From Physcomitrium patens (lineage: Eukaryota; Streptophyta; Bryopsida; Funariales; Funariaceae), in contig NC_037253.1 in NCBI RefSeq assembly GCF_000002425.4, positions 5,738,178-5,802,177 of the forward strand: a stretch of DNA of 64,000 nucleotides. The letters run 5' to 3'. Shown one piece after another: positions 1 through 15,200 of this stretch (position 1 is the first letter of the stretch; each line of letters opens with the position of its first letter). Under the pieces are notes generated by a model, which searched no databases, was not told the DNA's origin, and was given only the letters and a program-made list of their open reading frames with translations. The position numbers and the translations under genes are program-made.

Positions 1-21
1 TTCTGCATTTCATATCATGAC

Positions 22-23
<2 letters not shown>

Positions 24-68
<45 letters not shown>
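24..68. repeat. compound (TA)n(CA)n microsatellite
   Basis: An alternating TA run passes directly into a CA run. A similar compound array, in inverted orientation, lies near 1935-1955, so this tract may be part of the outer inverted repeat of the transposon relic described next. Confidence 0.9.
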
Positions 69-654
69 TATTACCTCTCCTAAGTTATCTCCCAATATGT
101 TATAATCCTCAATAAGTTTTGAAAATTTGAGGAACCGACCTGGTTACACTGTGGTTAAGTTATAATTCTTGTAAGTTATCAGTTATGGCTTAGGAGGAGA
201 AAAAAATAAAATAAAAGGTTATAACTTTGTAGAGGGTATAAATAGTAGGAATTCTAACTTAGCCAAGAATCTAGCATACAGGGGTTGGAGGGCTTTTGTA
301 TGCAACTTCTTCTAAATGTTGCAAAGGGACTTGTAGATAGTATATTAATCTACATCTCCAACGTTCAACATAGAAATAACCACAAAAAGGCTCTACAGCT
401 TCTTTATGCCCATAAACAACCATGGCACATTGTCTTCTTCAAGGATATTGTCAAGACCTTTGTCTCCCTCTACTTGATGACAAACAAGCTCAACAATTTT
501 GTGATCATCTACCTCAATATGTGCACTTTTTACTTTGATTGGATTGAGTTGGTTTTGGATTGATATTGAATTCCATAATGGAAGACCCCAAATTAAGCCC
601 ACTAGTTCTTCTTTGATTGTTTCTTTATCAGGGATTTTTGCAACTTTGGGTGCC

Positions 655-1810
655 TATTTAAACAATCTAATATGCCGAAAATAATTTTGTATTGTTATTG
701 GAGATAATTTTACCCAAGCCACAAGTGACCACCACATTGCCAACAATTGGTTGACCTTATATAAGTTGATCTCATTTTGCTCGTCCCACTCAGGTACATT
801 CTGCAAATAAAAGTACTAGTAGTGTTGCTTAAATACCACAATGATTCCACCATCCATTGGCTGGATCTTTGAAGTTGCATTTGGGAGAAACACATTGATA
901 TCTACATTGGAAAAAATCTGGTCATTCGTATTATACAATGGTGCATTATCTATGAGGAGCAAGATTCGCCAACATGCCCTTTCCATTACTTTGTTAAGAT
1001 TTCTAAGCTATTTCTAGTAAAAAAAAAAAAAAACTTACTCATTCAAGTTTTTTTATTGGACCAATAATAAAAATCTAATTATTTGCATGAGCAACAATTA
1101 AAGCAGTGGGATTTGTGGGCATGGTCAATAAAAAAATGGTAGTAATTTGTCAATCCTATTAACATAAGTTATGAATGCAATGATAATCTGTGGAGTTTCC
1201 TTCTTGTAGCTGATAATTTGTTGTTGAGTAATAATTTGGTTTGGCACCATTTTATAAAATAGTCTCGTTTCATCTATGTTATGCATATTGCACAAATCAT
1301 AATTTGCAATGCGGATGCACAAAACATGCATATTTGCATCAATACCAGCTTATTCAACTAGGACTGTTTCTCTATACATTCTAATCACTTTCAACTTGTG
1401 GCAAGAGAGAAATTTCTCAAACCAACCATTTAAAAACTCTTTTTTGCTTATAGGAATTGCAAGCATTTTTGCAAAGTATCAATTGCGCTCTTTCATGAGC
1501 TCCATTTACAACAACACATTTCGAGATTGCCATTGTAAAATCCATAGAGCAAGTGATTCATTAAGGATGAGAAAGTGAATCATCCTTAGATACTTTGTTT
1601 GAGTTGGTGCTAGTCCATGGCTTTGTATTCATCCCATTTCTTTAAGATTTTGCTAATAGTGACTTGTGAGGGTGTTTTTGTAAGCTTAAACTAAATTTTG
1701 GCCCAGTTTGCAAGAGCTATCTATGAAATTGAAGGCTGTGCATCCATTTGCTTGCTGATCAATAATTGTTAGGCATTTGTGAAGCTCAACATTATATGGA
1801 CCATGCAAGT
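655..1810 (-). pseudogene. pogo/Tigger-type DDE transposase relic
   Basis: Minus-strand translation, broken by several stops and frame changes, gives a recognisable Tigger/pogo transposase in the right order. There is a psq-like helix-turn-helix stretch (QVTISKILKKWDEYK, about 1630-1680) and a CENP-B-type DNA-binding stretch (LNESLALWILQWQSRNV, about 1510-1565, then WFEKFLSCHKLK). The DDE core begins with NMHNIDETRLFYKMVPN (about 1240-1290). Later come LLLIDNAPLYNT (about 920-955) and NATSKIQPMDGGIIVVFKQHY (about 825-890), which contain the second catalytic Asp and the N-T-S-x-x-Q-P-M-D motif typical of this superfamily. A stop follows the last motif and the C-terminal part is eroded. It cannot encode an active enzyme as it stands. 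Confidence 0.75.
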
Positions 1811-2976
1811 GTTGGGAATGCAAGATGGAAAGCACTAGACTAGCAATAAGTGGATACTTGAGTTATATTTAAACCTCCTATAAGTTATGTTTTAGGAGGT
1901 GAATTGATCCTAAAACTTACAAGAGATAATATTGTGTGTGTATATATATATATTAGTAGAGCTAGTTGTCGATATTTATTGGGACATGCGTTTGCGAATT
2001 GTCATGTGTGGTATCCATTAGATTGCAATTGGAATAGTTAACTCCTATTTGTTCACTTTTAACACATCAATTTCACAAATCAGAATTTGGATTCAGATCT
2101 CCATTGCATACCTGATGACAACATGGAAATTGATAATATGGTTTAAAAATTCTACAGCAAAATTAGAGATACCTTCTGTTTTCCTTTTTCTTCTTTAGGA
2201 AGTGTTTGAAAGGAAAAGATTATGTGGAATGCGCACGATGGGGTCCCACGGAACCACAACCCTAACATGTGTGCACTAATAGTTGTCTCCGCAGCCTATG
2301 CAATTCAAATAAGTTATAGGTAATAAGATTTATTACTAAATACGGTAACCTAGGATCGAACAGTCGGTAACAGAGAACCTTCTCCTCAACTACCATGGAA
2401 CTTCTATAGCACGTGGAAAAACCGACTCCTGTTACGATTTGTCTCCACGCTACTGGCGAGCATTCTGAGGACTGAAGTCATTAGACGTCACACAGGCTGT
2501 ATCCTCTTGTTCCATATGAACGCGAACTTTGGCTGCACAACAGTGAAGGAACTCTTGAGTCCGTGAAGCGTTCTTTTAGAAACGGACGCGACGGAATCCG
2601 GTACAGAGAGGTGCTTCCTACGCTGCTTCTCAATCTGGGTGTTGATTCAAGGCTGTGTCTTCAGATGTGTGGAGAGAGGGTTTAAAAGGATCATTCAATG
2701 GGTGTAGACGAACACAGACATAGCCGTACACAAGCTCACTCAGTTGAGAGTATTTGAGAGAATTGAAAGCGTGAAGTGAAACATAAGTGCGAAACTTGAG
2801 ATATAGAGGTAGGCAAAGGTGCAGATCAACACACACAAGAATACTTTTGGTTGTAGAAGTTTGAGAGGCTTGAGAGCTTGAGGTGATAATCTGAGTGAGG
2901 AAGCTGTGGAGTAGATACAGAGCTAGACGAGAAGCGGAAAGGCAGAGAAAGGTTGAATCATCTAGGTTGGCTGAGA

Positions 2977-4263
2977 ATGACAGCAGAAGTGGAGTTTCAG
3001 CAGTTAGACTTCCTGTCGCGGGGATTGCAGAGCAGGGAGGGGGTTTGCTACCCCCAGTATACGGCCGATCTGAAGGTGTCCGAGAGCTGGGGTCACCATT
3101 TTTCTGTAGACGATGTGGACCAGCAGCAGTTTTTTCCTCAATCAAATTACGATTTGAGCCCCTCCACCTATCTTGCCCCAGACTTTTCGAAGTCACCATT
3201 TCTGCTCGACCCATACAGTTTTCATTCTTCGCCAGACCAACTAAACGACGGTGCTTATAGCCTTCCTTGCTCCTCAGGTCAGTTGAGTGATGGAGCTCGC
3301 ACCAGCGGCGTCACATCCCTCGATGAAACGGACGAAGTCTGCAGCATATCGTCCCAAAACAAAAGCAAAGGACTCAACAAATTGACCAGCACCTTGAAGA
3401 GGAAGTTTGGGGAATGCTTCATAGAGGAAGTACGCTCGACGATGAAACCGTTTGTGAAGGAACTGAATGTGGACGATTATCTCTGCTTAGACAACGTGCA
3501 AGAGCAACCTGCAAGCGCATGGGGAGCAGAGACTTCGACCCCTGAAAACGCATTTACTGTTACGCACTCTGCGACTAAGCTTAGCTCAAATTCCCTTCCA
3601 AACCAGCGTCCGGCCCTAGGATTTCTGTATATCCCTTCATTAGCAGAATCCGACATTCCAGCTCCTGTTCCTTTGAGCCCATGGCGCTCCAAACGCGTTC
3701 AGTGCCAAACTCCGGACGAATTTCGAACGGAATCGTCGAAAGCTGCGGAACCTTTGTCTCTGGAACCAAACGAATCCGAAGAAGCATTCAACTCATTCAT
3801 CAAGAGTTACTGGAATTCCACCACTGATTCCTCGACCCCGCAAGAGGTTGCTTCTGTTCCTGTTGAAAGCATCGATGACAAAGTGGAGCAGGAATGCCAA
3901 ACTTCAACAATCACAAAGACCAAGCCCGCGAATAAGAAAACCTCCTCACAGCCGCATTACAGAGGCGTCAGGCAAAGGCCATGGGGTAAATTCGCAGCCG
4001 AGATCCGAGACTCATCGAAAAATGGTGCCCGGGTATGGCTGGGAACTTTTGATAGTGCGGAGCAAGCGGCATTGGCTTACGACCGAGCAGCACTCAACAT
4101 GCGAGGCTCTCGCGCTCTCTTGAATTTCCCCCTCAAGGCCACAACTGCTCTGTCCAACCCTGAGTCATTGCCACCCCCTCCTGTGTCGTCCTCCACCTCA
4201 CGCACTTCCAAGAAATCCTCGGCCGCTTCAGCATCACTTCTATCCCAGCAGCAGCAGTTCTAG
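2977..4263 (+). CDS. AP2/ERF-domain transcription factor (ERF subfamily)
   Basis: Intronless gene for a 428-residue nuclear DNA-binding protein. The first ATG in frame is at 2977 ([13 protein letters not shown]); the frame is open slightly further upstream but only through non-ATG codons. One AP2/ERF domain spans about residues 327-386, starting [19 protein letters not shown] and including [19 protein letters not shown]. The Ala and Asp in [10 protein letters not shown] are typical of the ERF group rather than DREB. ERF factors of this group usually bind GCC-box promoters in ethylene, jasmonate and stress responses; the target here is unknown. The long N-terminal region is Ser/Pro rich and acidic (possible activation region) and the C-terminus is Ser and Gln rich. 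No EAR repression motif is seen. It is convergent with PYRB, about 1.07 kb away. Confidence 0.93.
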   Translation: MTAEVEFQQLDFLSRGLQSREGVCYPQYTADLKVSESWGHHFSVDDVDQQQFFPQSNYDLSPSTYLAPDFSKSPFLLDPYSFHSSPDQLNDGAYSLPCSSGQLSDGARTSGVTSLDETDEVCSISSQNKSKGLNKLTSTLKRKFGECFIEEVRSTMKPFVKELNVDDYLCLDNVQEQPASAWGAETSTPENAFTVTHSATKLSSNSLPNQRPALGFLYIPSLAESDIPAPVPLSPWRSKRVQCQTPDEFRTESSKAAEPLSLEPNESEEAFNSFIKSYWNSTTDSSTPQEVASVPVESIDDKVEQECQTSTITKTKPANKKTSSQPHYRGVRQRPWGKFAAEIRDSSKNGARVWLGTFDSAEQAALAYDRAALNMRGSRALLNFPLKATTALSNPESLPPPPVSSSTSRTSKKSSAASASLLSQQQQF

Positions 4264-5333
4264 AATTCTTCTCTTCTAGGCTCCTTTCTTGAACGATATG
4301 CCAGGCAAGGAAGCAGAAACCCTCGCATCGAGAAACCTATCGAATCGAGCAGGACGACGCTCGCGCAGCAGATCATCACGGAGAGCATGGAAGAATCTAA
4401 ATTACCACAAATAGGCGTGATCGATGCGAAGAATGAGAAGCTCTAGGTCATATTCCTCTAAAAGGCCACCGCATTTGGTACTGTTAGCGAACTTACTAGG
4501 AATCTTGAGCGCCTCGAAGCCATTGCTTCCAGAGACCCTCCAATTTTTACAAATCTTTGTGTAGGAAGCGCGAGATAGCACTTCCTCGGGATATTGTACA
4601 ATATGAGACTGCTACTACTTGAAATTACTGGAGCATGAACTAAAATCTTAATAGCTTCTTGTCTGGATTTTCTCTTGGTTTGTGAGTGACTTGGTGATGC
4701 ACATTGATGACTTTGAGTGCTGAGTCCTTCAATTTCCTACGACTTTTCCAGTTGAGGAAATCAAAGGTGCGATGGCGCACTTTGTTTCTCACTGTTTGGC
4801 CTCCCAAAACGGATTGAAGATTCTCTCACAATCAATACATCATTGGAAAAATATCCAACCTTTCTTACCGTAGTAGGTCATTTTGCCCGAATGTTGACAT
4901 TTTAAAAATTAGTTGCAACTGAACTATTTCAAATGTATCCATTTCAAGTAGAGCCTCTACCAATTCCTGCCACTGCTGAAACGGTCGAGGATATTTTCTG
5001 GCATTTCAAAAAAATGTAAAATAAAACCTGAATACAGTGAAAAGTGCATTCAAACACAAAGTCTAAAGAATGTCGATGGCACTACTTTGTAGCATTAAAT
5101 GCTATGGCAACTGCGTATGTACAATTAAAGTGGCTCTGAGGGTCAGAACTCGACAGCCAAATTGTCATTTACAAATTCTTGCATCTACGTCTTTCTGTTA
5201 CTGCTTGCCTAGTTGAATTTCAGTTGAATTTCATCATCACTACTCACGAAAGAGGGCTGAGCTACTCTCAATCCAATATCTCAATCACAGCACTCACTTC
5301 CCGAAGAACAAACACTGTGACAGTTGACCTGCC
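4264..5333. other. convergent intergenic region between ERF and PYRB
   Basis: This stretch must hold the 3' UTRs of both flanking genes, which point towards each other. No open frame with recognisable similarity or repeat structure was seen. Confidence 0.5.
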
Positions 5334-7985
<2,652 letters not shown>

Positions 7986-8634
7986 CGCCAGAATCAATCT
8001 GCGAAAATCCACGAACGAGGACTCAGCTTGGCGAAGGATTCCCTGCGAGGGTTTAGAACCTTGTGTCGAATGAGGCTATTCAGCGACCAGAGGACGGCGA
8101 CTAGTCTTCTGTTAGGGGAGCTTCCCCGTCCTTTGGACGCCTCCCCCCATTCTACAACTGGGGCTTTCCTAGCGTAAAGGTTTTATGCTATTTCCATTCC
8201 TCCACATATAGAACATTATTGCCCGGAGTTGGATGGATGAGATCTCGCTGTCCACTCGTTCGTGTATTTCATTGATGTTGATATGGACATGGAACTTTGT
8301 CGTGAGAGTATTCCTGCGAATATACTTGGCTTTCAGAAAACCTTGATAGTTTATTGGATTTTTTTCTTTTCTATAAGCATGTCGTTCTATGCTTGTGAAA
8401 AATTTCTTGACAATAGGTGCAATTCAAAACCCAAATCATATTATGTATTTTTAAAGAACTTTAAGTATTCTTTGATTTTTAAATTTTCATTTTGAATTTT
8501 AATAAATAACATCCATATCAAATTAGTTTATGTAGTTACTACACATGTTTTAATAATATAATTTGATATTTCAAATTTAAAAAAAGAGCTAAGAATGTCA
8601 TAAGTTTATAAGTAATGTAAATAAAATAAAATAA

Positions 8635-8635
8635 T

Positions 8636-8670
<35 letters not shown>

Positions 8671-8671
8671 C
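8635..8671. repeat. (AAC)n microsatellite
   Basis: About twelve perfect AAC units in AT-rich intergenic DNA upstream of PYRB. Confidence 0.95.
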
Positions 8672-8872
8672 TTTAGATTAAAATACCTTAGCTAGGTATA
8701 AAGAAGTTGAAAGATAGTATTTAATAAACATCTTTTAAAATAAAATAACTACCTAAATAAAAATATCAAAAAAATACAAAAAATATTACAAAAAATTATA
8801 AATAACCTAAGATTTATTTTGTAATTTTTGTTGATTATATTAGCTTTAAAGTAATAGAAAATACTCTAAATA

Positions 8873-9166
8873 TAGAAAGATGATAAAGTGACTCAAATTT
8901 TTACTAAGTCAACCTACATGTTTGAACCATCATTATATCCTTTCAATCCCATTTCCATTTTTAACCATTCCACTATTCCCAACCATCACTCTCATTCCCC
9001 TATTCTCATCCTTGTTCTTTTGTTTCCAGCTCCCTACTCCCATCTTCAGCAATGGTTGGAAATAGAGAATGAGTGGGAACAAGAATAAGGGCTGCAAGGG
9101 TGCAATGATGGTTAAGATAGAGTGGATTACTTCAATAAATATTTAGGTCACTTTATCATTTTCCTA
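8873..9166. mobile_element. foldback MITE-like element
   Basis: A 294-bp unit whose ends are inverted copies: left TAGAAAGATGATAAAGTGAC, right (reverse complement) TAGGAAAATGATAAAGTGAC. The similarity continues inward on both arms (for example AACCATCATT in both, and CCTATTCTCATCCTTGTTC against its complement), so the whole element is an imperfect palindrome that could fold into one long hairpin. It has no credible coding capacity. The length and ends fit a non-autonomous MITE. The target-site duplication could not be fixed (flanks read CTAAATA and CTAAAGA), so the superfamily is undetermined. Confidence 0.65.
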
Positions 9167-12100
9167 AAGATAATATGTTTTTTGAGTTTATTATCAAATG
9201 TTTTTATTTATTTATTGAAATACTTAAAATTAAAACTACTATAATAAAAATAAAAAAATAAACTAAAAATGACATGTCTACATATTTGTATATATATATA
9301 TATATATATATATAGACATATATACATATAAGTAATATTTAGAATTTTTTTAAAAAAAATATCTAATTTTAATTTTAATTAAAAACATAAAAAATATAAG
9401 ATATTTAGAAAGAGTAATATAAGAAAGATTTTATAATTATAAAATTTTAGAAACAAAAGACTAGAATGTCATATAATATATATAACATGAAAATAATGAG
9501 AAATTATGGATTCCACAATATTGTGATAACTTAAAATAAGAAAGTAATATCACACATATACAAGCACCTGACTTATTAAAAGACACAACTTTTTCATGAA
9601 TTTTTAAATTTGAAAGAAAAAAAAAATACAAAAATACAAAAACACAAAAAAAAAAACATAATATTATTGTAATACAAAAAATCATTAATTAATTAATAAA
9701 GTATCAAATGAATTTTTCAAATATACACATATACATATATTTAATATAATTATTTGAATGTAATTGAAAGAAAAAGGACATTCTTGGATTCCTGACATTA
9801 CAACATAAATAAGTATAGTTATAATTTCTAGTATAAAACACATCATAGGAAGGTAAACTAATGGAATAAACCAAAGGAGACAAATTTGATTTTGATTGGC
9901 TATATCTTTTTTTTTTTAATCAAAAGTGAAACAAAAGTGAAGAAAAAGTTAAATTATGGAGCAATTTACAAGGCCTTGATAAAACTAGATTTACAAATTC
10001 ACATGGCCTTAATAAAAAACATGATTCACTTCTACCTCAAAAAAAGATGTCACATTGCCTTTCAATTCAACCATCATTGTTTTCATCAAAAAAATTTATT
10101 GAAACATGATTGAATGATGCAACAAAGCATTCTCAATTATTCTTGTTTTTGTAGAAGACCACAACAAGTTACAAGACAATTTGTGAATAGTTGATACATC
10201 ACAATTTTTTTTTTCTTTATTACTTCCTAATCAAACTAAAACAGTAAAGAATATTATAATAAAGTACATTTGTATCAAAACTTAAATTCATTTTACTTTG
10301 GTTTTGGAATCTATGCATATTAAAATAATTGGCTAGCTTATAAGCAATTAAAATTAATAAATTGTTTTTTTTCCCTCAAGCTTTCACATTGCTACATACC
10401 TTTGGAAATTCTTGTTACATCAAATAATATAAACCTTAACATAGTAGATATTGAGATTAGTTTTAATTTGGATCAAGTTTTTGTTGATACTATATGACTT
10501 GATTTTATAATCTAGAGTGCAATATTAGGCTTTGAATGTGTATTTTTGCCTTTTATGAACTTTTAGATTCAATTCTTAAGTTTGATATGTTTGTTGCAAT
10601 TAATTTGATATGTGTTTCATTAAGCATTGGATAGGAATTTATAATTTTTGGGTTTAAGGCATGATATATGATATTATACATTTGTGTGCAAAATTGGCTT
10701 CTATAAACATATGTACAATGGATTTGAATAGTGATACATGCTTTGCATTGTTTAGGCGATTTGATACCCCAGGCATATGATTGCCAACTTCTTCTTTGCT
10801 TCACTTTAAAGATATAATATGCAATCTTTGGGTTTAGATTTGCAGTTGCAAGTTTCACATTCAAGCTTAAAATGGACTTACATTCAATTCTACATTTGAT
10901 TTTGGACTAAAAAAATTTGAAGATTTGGAGTAGCTATCCAATACAATTTAAATATAAATAGTCAGCCAATTTCCTTAACCAATTTTTGGAGTTTAAATTG
11001 ATAAGATCATATGACATGAGATGCAATAGGATTACATATATTTGCATATAAGAATTTTGTATTGCAAAAGAGAGTTTTATAAGAAATAAGAGGAATAGTA
11101 AAAAGCTTTAGCATTGCTTTTTGCAAAATGAATGATAGAATATGCTTGGTTGTAAATCCAATGTTCTAGATTATATATACATATAAATAGAGTTGTATTC
11201 TATGGCTAGATTGTATATTAATTGAGATGGTATAACTAAGTGTGTAGAGATGCTCAATCCATATATATCAAAGTATTGAATATAAGATCTGTGTTGCATC
11301 TACTTTATGTTGGAAATTAATTATGAATTTAGCCAAGAAGAGGATCTCCTAAATTTTCTAGGAATGGAGACTAAAGTGTTCATGAATATAGATGCATTGA
11401 TAAGAAAAAAGCACCTTCTCACTTGATAAGTTCAAGTACCTTCTTCCTTCTTTATGAGCAAAGCTAAAAGATGAATATAAATATACATTTCATAAATGTA
11501 TTTTCATATTTACAAAATGTGATTCCTAGAAACATGACATTTTTTTTAGGAGTCTTGCTTAAAATTACAACTATTAAAAAGTGAGATGCATTGATTTATC
11601 AAAGGTAAGTTTGATTGTAGATACTAAAATTTAAGGCAAACATTATCTTAGACTTGAACTTCTTACACCTTCCTTTATGCATACAAATTTTGAGAAATTT
11701 GTAACTTCTCCTTTAATTAGACTAAAGAAAAGGTTCACTTCAACTTTATTATCAATTTATCCCATACTTCATATAAACCCTTGTCCATTTTTAAAAGATT
11801 AAATTATATTAAAATTTAACTATTCAAAGAGAAAATTAGATAAAATTAATTCCAATTTCTCTTTTAGAGAAATTTTCTCACATATACAACATATACATTG
11901 AGAACACTAAGTTGTTTAGCTTCTAAATTGAATCCCATGTGTTTGAAGTCCACTCCACTAGAACCTCATCTGTTGAGAGTTTTCCTCCTTTATAAGAGCT
12001 TTACGAACATGTATATCTGTTGTCCTAAATAACATTTGTTAAGGAGTAGTTTCTTAAACAGCTTTAACTTATTTTTTGCATGTTTTTTGTGACAACAGCT

Positions 12101-12289
12101 TGGATTCAACTATTTTAATGGGAAAAATTACGTATAGATATATATGTATATATATATATCTATATGTATATATATATATATAAATATATGTATTGCCTAA
12201 ATCATAATGCTATGAATCAGAAACCAAGCTAACTCAAGTTAGTAAAACACAAGTTCTGTGTGTGCATTGAGTTTGTATATTAGTCGTCA
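9167..12289. other. AT-rich intergenic DNA without recognised gene
   Basis: Very AT-rich sequence with short homopolymers and TA microsatellites at 9289-9314 and about 12140-12182. The longest open frame (about 100 codons, minus, near 10553-10864) has no recognisable motif and composition like its surroundings. No transposon domain was recognised. Confidence 0.6.
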
Positions 12290-15200
12290 AAGTTGTCAAT
12301 TTTGATTGGAACAATGTCATCAGCAACTTCGAATCCTCCAATTAGGGGCTAAGAACTTCAACTCTTGTTCATGTGAGTTACGAATGTTCTCAGCCTGCAA
12401 CCCCAGGCCAAAGATAATAACTTATGAGAAGATGGTTCAAGTTACATGGCTGCTTTACGTTCTTTCAAGTATTAACGACCAATCACCTTAAGTGAGACAC
12501 TTAAATCACACTTAAGCCTCTAAGCATGTTCACAGAAATACAGGTGATACCTTGAAAATCACAGCCATTAAAACCTGATGGACAAGCTCAGAGAAAAAGA
12601 AATACCTTCCGAAACCCATGTTTTACCCCTTCATACTCAACAAGAGCAATAGGAATACCCTTCATCCTAGCTGCATCATAAATCATTCGTGCCTGGTTTG
12701 GTGGTACGACCTGCAGTGACCAGAAATTATAGACATCCTCAAACGAGACTCCATGGAATATAAACACCAGCAGACAGATCAAGTACTCAAGGAAAGAGAC
12801 AATGGAGAGCTTATTTTAACTTCAAGGCTCTGAAACAGGATAATAGGACATGAGAGCTTCTCGAGAAAGTTGATTGGAGAACAGTTATGTGCGTTCTTTT
12901 CCAGGACATCCGCACAACCTGACAGTCACCAAAGTTTACATTGGAAACTCTCCATGATGCACTCATAGAGATATAGACGAGGAGAGATGAATCAGTAAAC
13001 ACGCACCTTGGAATTCTAATCTGCTTACAGGCGGAGATCGTGAACAAACATGCGAATGTTTACGCAGGATATTAAAATAAAATTTAAATTATATATGGAG
13101 CTGAAATCTTAGGAAAGAGCCGAATCGGCATACCCAGAAGTTTAATCAGGTAACGAGATTCGAACTTGTGCATATCTGATATGCAGCTCTTCAAGTCACT
13201 TATCTGTCACGTTGCATTGAACACAAGGGATCTCAACTAGTTATACGACGATACAAATAACAAACGCTGAAATTGTAATGTTTCACTTGTGGAGCTTGAA
13301 GAATTGTGTAAGAAAAAGGGAACCAAGGAAGAATTTGATACAACAATTCTGTGCTGAATTCAGATTTACCTTGGTCCATCCTAGATCAGGACTCATTCTC
13401 AAAAATGTGGCGCATAGGATCAAATCTTTCACTTATAGCACTACGTACATAAACCAATCAATGGGGCTATACACAACCGTATATGCACAACCCATAAACC
13501 CATAAACCTGAGCACCCATCTATGCACAACCGCTTCGGATCAACCTCTCCTATTTTGACCTGCAATGCTCACATTCGCAAACACTTTTAGAAACAAGAGA
13601 ACTAGATTTAACTTGGGTAGTCCTAGTTTTCAGACCAAAAGCATATAATACTACTGAAACTTTACAAAAATTTCAAAAGTTACATGCAAATTACACATAA
13701 ATATGATCCCTGCTGGATTAAATGTGAGAGACTGTAAATTGGACATGAGCATTGCTTCTAACCTTGAGAAAAATCAAATGAAGGCTCTGAGGAGATACTA
13801 GATGTTCAGCACAGCTGCAGCAGTCATTCACATCCACAATGCTCCATTGGCCGTAGAGCCGCACCCGATGAGCCCTTCAGTACCCTGCTCAAAAACCTCC
13901 CGTCAAAAATGTGACAGATTGATATGAAAGGAGACTAGTATACCTTAGCATGCCAAACATGCACACAGTACTTGCTTTGGTAGGGCACGAAAACTAAACA
14001 AATCACTTACCTGTGCTACCTCCATAGTTTACATCAGCAATAGCCCAACCTCGGCTTGCCTAGTACTAATTAGCAGGATCTAGAATTGTGCTTGCTTCAG
14101 CTGTTGGACCCCTATTACAGCAACACTTGGAGCTTATCAGAGTACTTGAAGAGTTAAAATGCAGAAAAGTAATCAGAAACACTCAAAATGTAACAATTCC
14201 GGACTTCGAGTAATTGAAACAAAGGGCGCATCTCTTAACACGTAAAAATTCTGCGTGAAGCATCTGATTGGCACAAAAACACCGCTTACATACCATGACT
14301 CCTTACGAGCAAAGGTGGTCGCTCTCCACATAATGTGATACACACATCAATCAATGTCGAAAAATTTATAACCCTCGGAGCACTGAATTAGGGCTTGTAC
14401 TGCTCCATGTCAACACCAATCGATGACCACAGCACTACGTCTTCACCAGCGCCCTTTTTGCCTTCTGCAAGAGAAACCTGCAACAAATCGTTTCTGTGAG
14501 ATGAAAGAACAGGCCATTTTGATTCACAGTGATACATGTTGTAAGAGACAAAAGATCATGCAATGCCGTTAATAAAATTAACACTATGATACTGAGCATA
14601 GCCAAAACGAGTCCCTGCCTTCGAGATGTTATTATGAAGAACTCTTGACTAACCCTATTTAATGATCCATCCATTCAGAGAAAGCTACAAAACGGCATCA
14701 TAGAATGCCATCACACTTCTAAAAAAATATTTAAGCCAGATTCAAACCTTCAGAAGCCCGTTCACATTGCAAGGTCCAAGTTTAGCATGTATAATTGGAG
14801 GGTTAGCATGAATCCTAGAGAAAGAAAGCCATCACCTTCACAAGATATATGTTCTAAAGAACTCCCTCACCTTCACAAGAGAGAGCGTGTCAGTGGGTAA
14901 CCCAGCGCTGAAAGGTACTTTATTGCCATGCACGAACTGTTATTGCTAAAGACCTTCAGTCAACTCACAAAGTTTCCAGATGATACATGAAATCACCACT
15001 GAGATACAAATCAACCAACTGGACCTATGCACTCACTCATCAAAGCCACTTGACTTAATGCACACGATGTTGACATGTCCAGTATTCAAAGAATTTTGCT
15101 AAAGAACTCCCTTGGTTACACCTAATCTGAACAATATAACTAGGTAGCAATCATATGGCATGCACCCCTCTCTAGTATATATTGATGAAATACATACCAG

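Larger units (their letters stand above)
24..1960 (-). mobile_element. decayed pogo/Tigger-like DNA transposon
   Basis: The transposase relic on the minus strand is flanked by imperfect inverted sequences. The left end (about 30-105) reads TA repeat, CA repeat, then ACTATTACCTCTCCTAAGTT. The reverse complement of the right end (about 1900-1955) reads TA repeat, CA repeat, then AATATTATCTCTTGTAAGTT. A second inverted pair, AACTTACAAGA, occurs in reverse complement near 165-180 and directly near 1912-1925. These ends are inferred and the exact boundaries and target duplication were not resolved. The family call comes from the transposase motifs, not from the ends. Confidence 0.55.

Noticed and set aside
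2953..2976. Possible N-terminal extension of the ERF protein
   Set aside because: The frame is open but the codon at 2953 is TTG, and no ATG precedes 2977 in this frame.
2630..3214. 194-codon open frame antisense to the ERF gene
   Set aside because: It overlaps the ERF coding frame on the opposite strand, has low-complexity Ser/Pro content and no recognisable motif; best seen as a shadow frame.
13100..13215. tRNA-like T-loop (minus strand, AGTTCGAATC)
   Set aside because: The T-stem has a mismatch and no matching acceptor or anticodon stem can be formed; at best a decayed tRNA-derived repeat.
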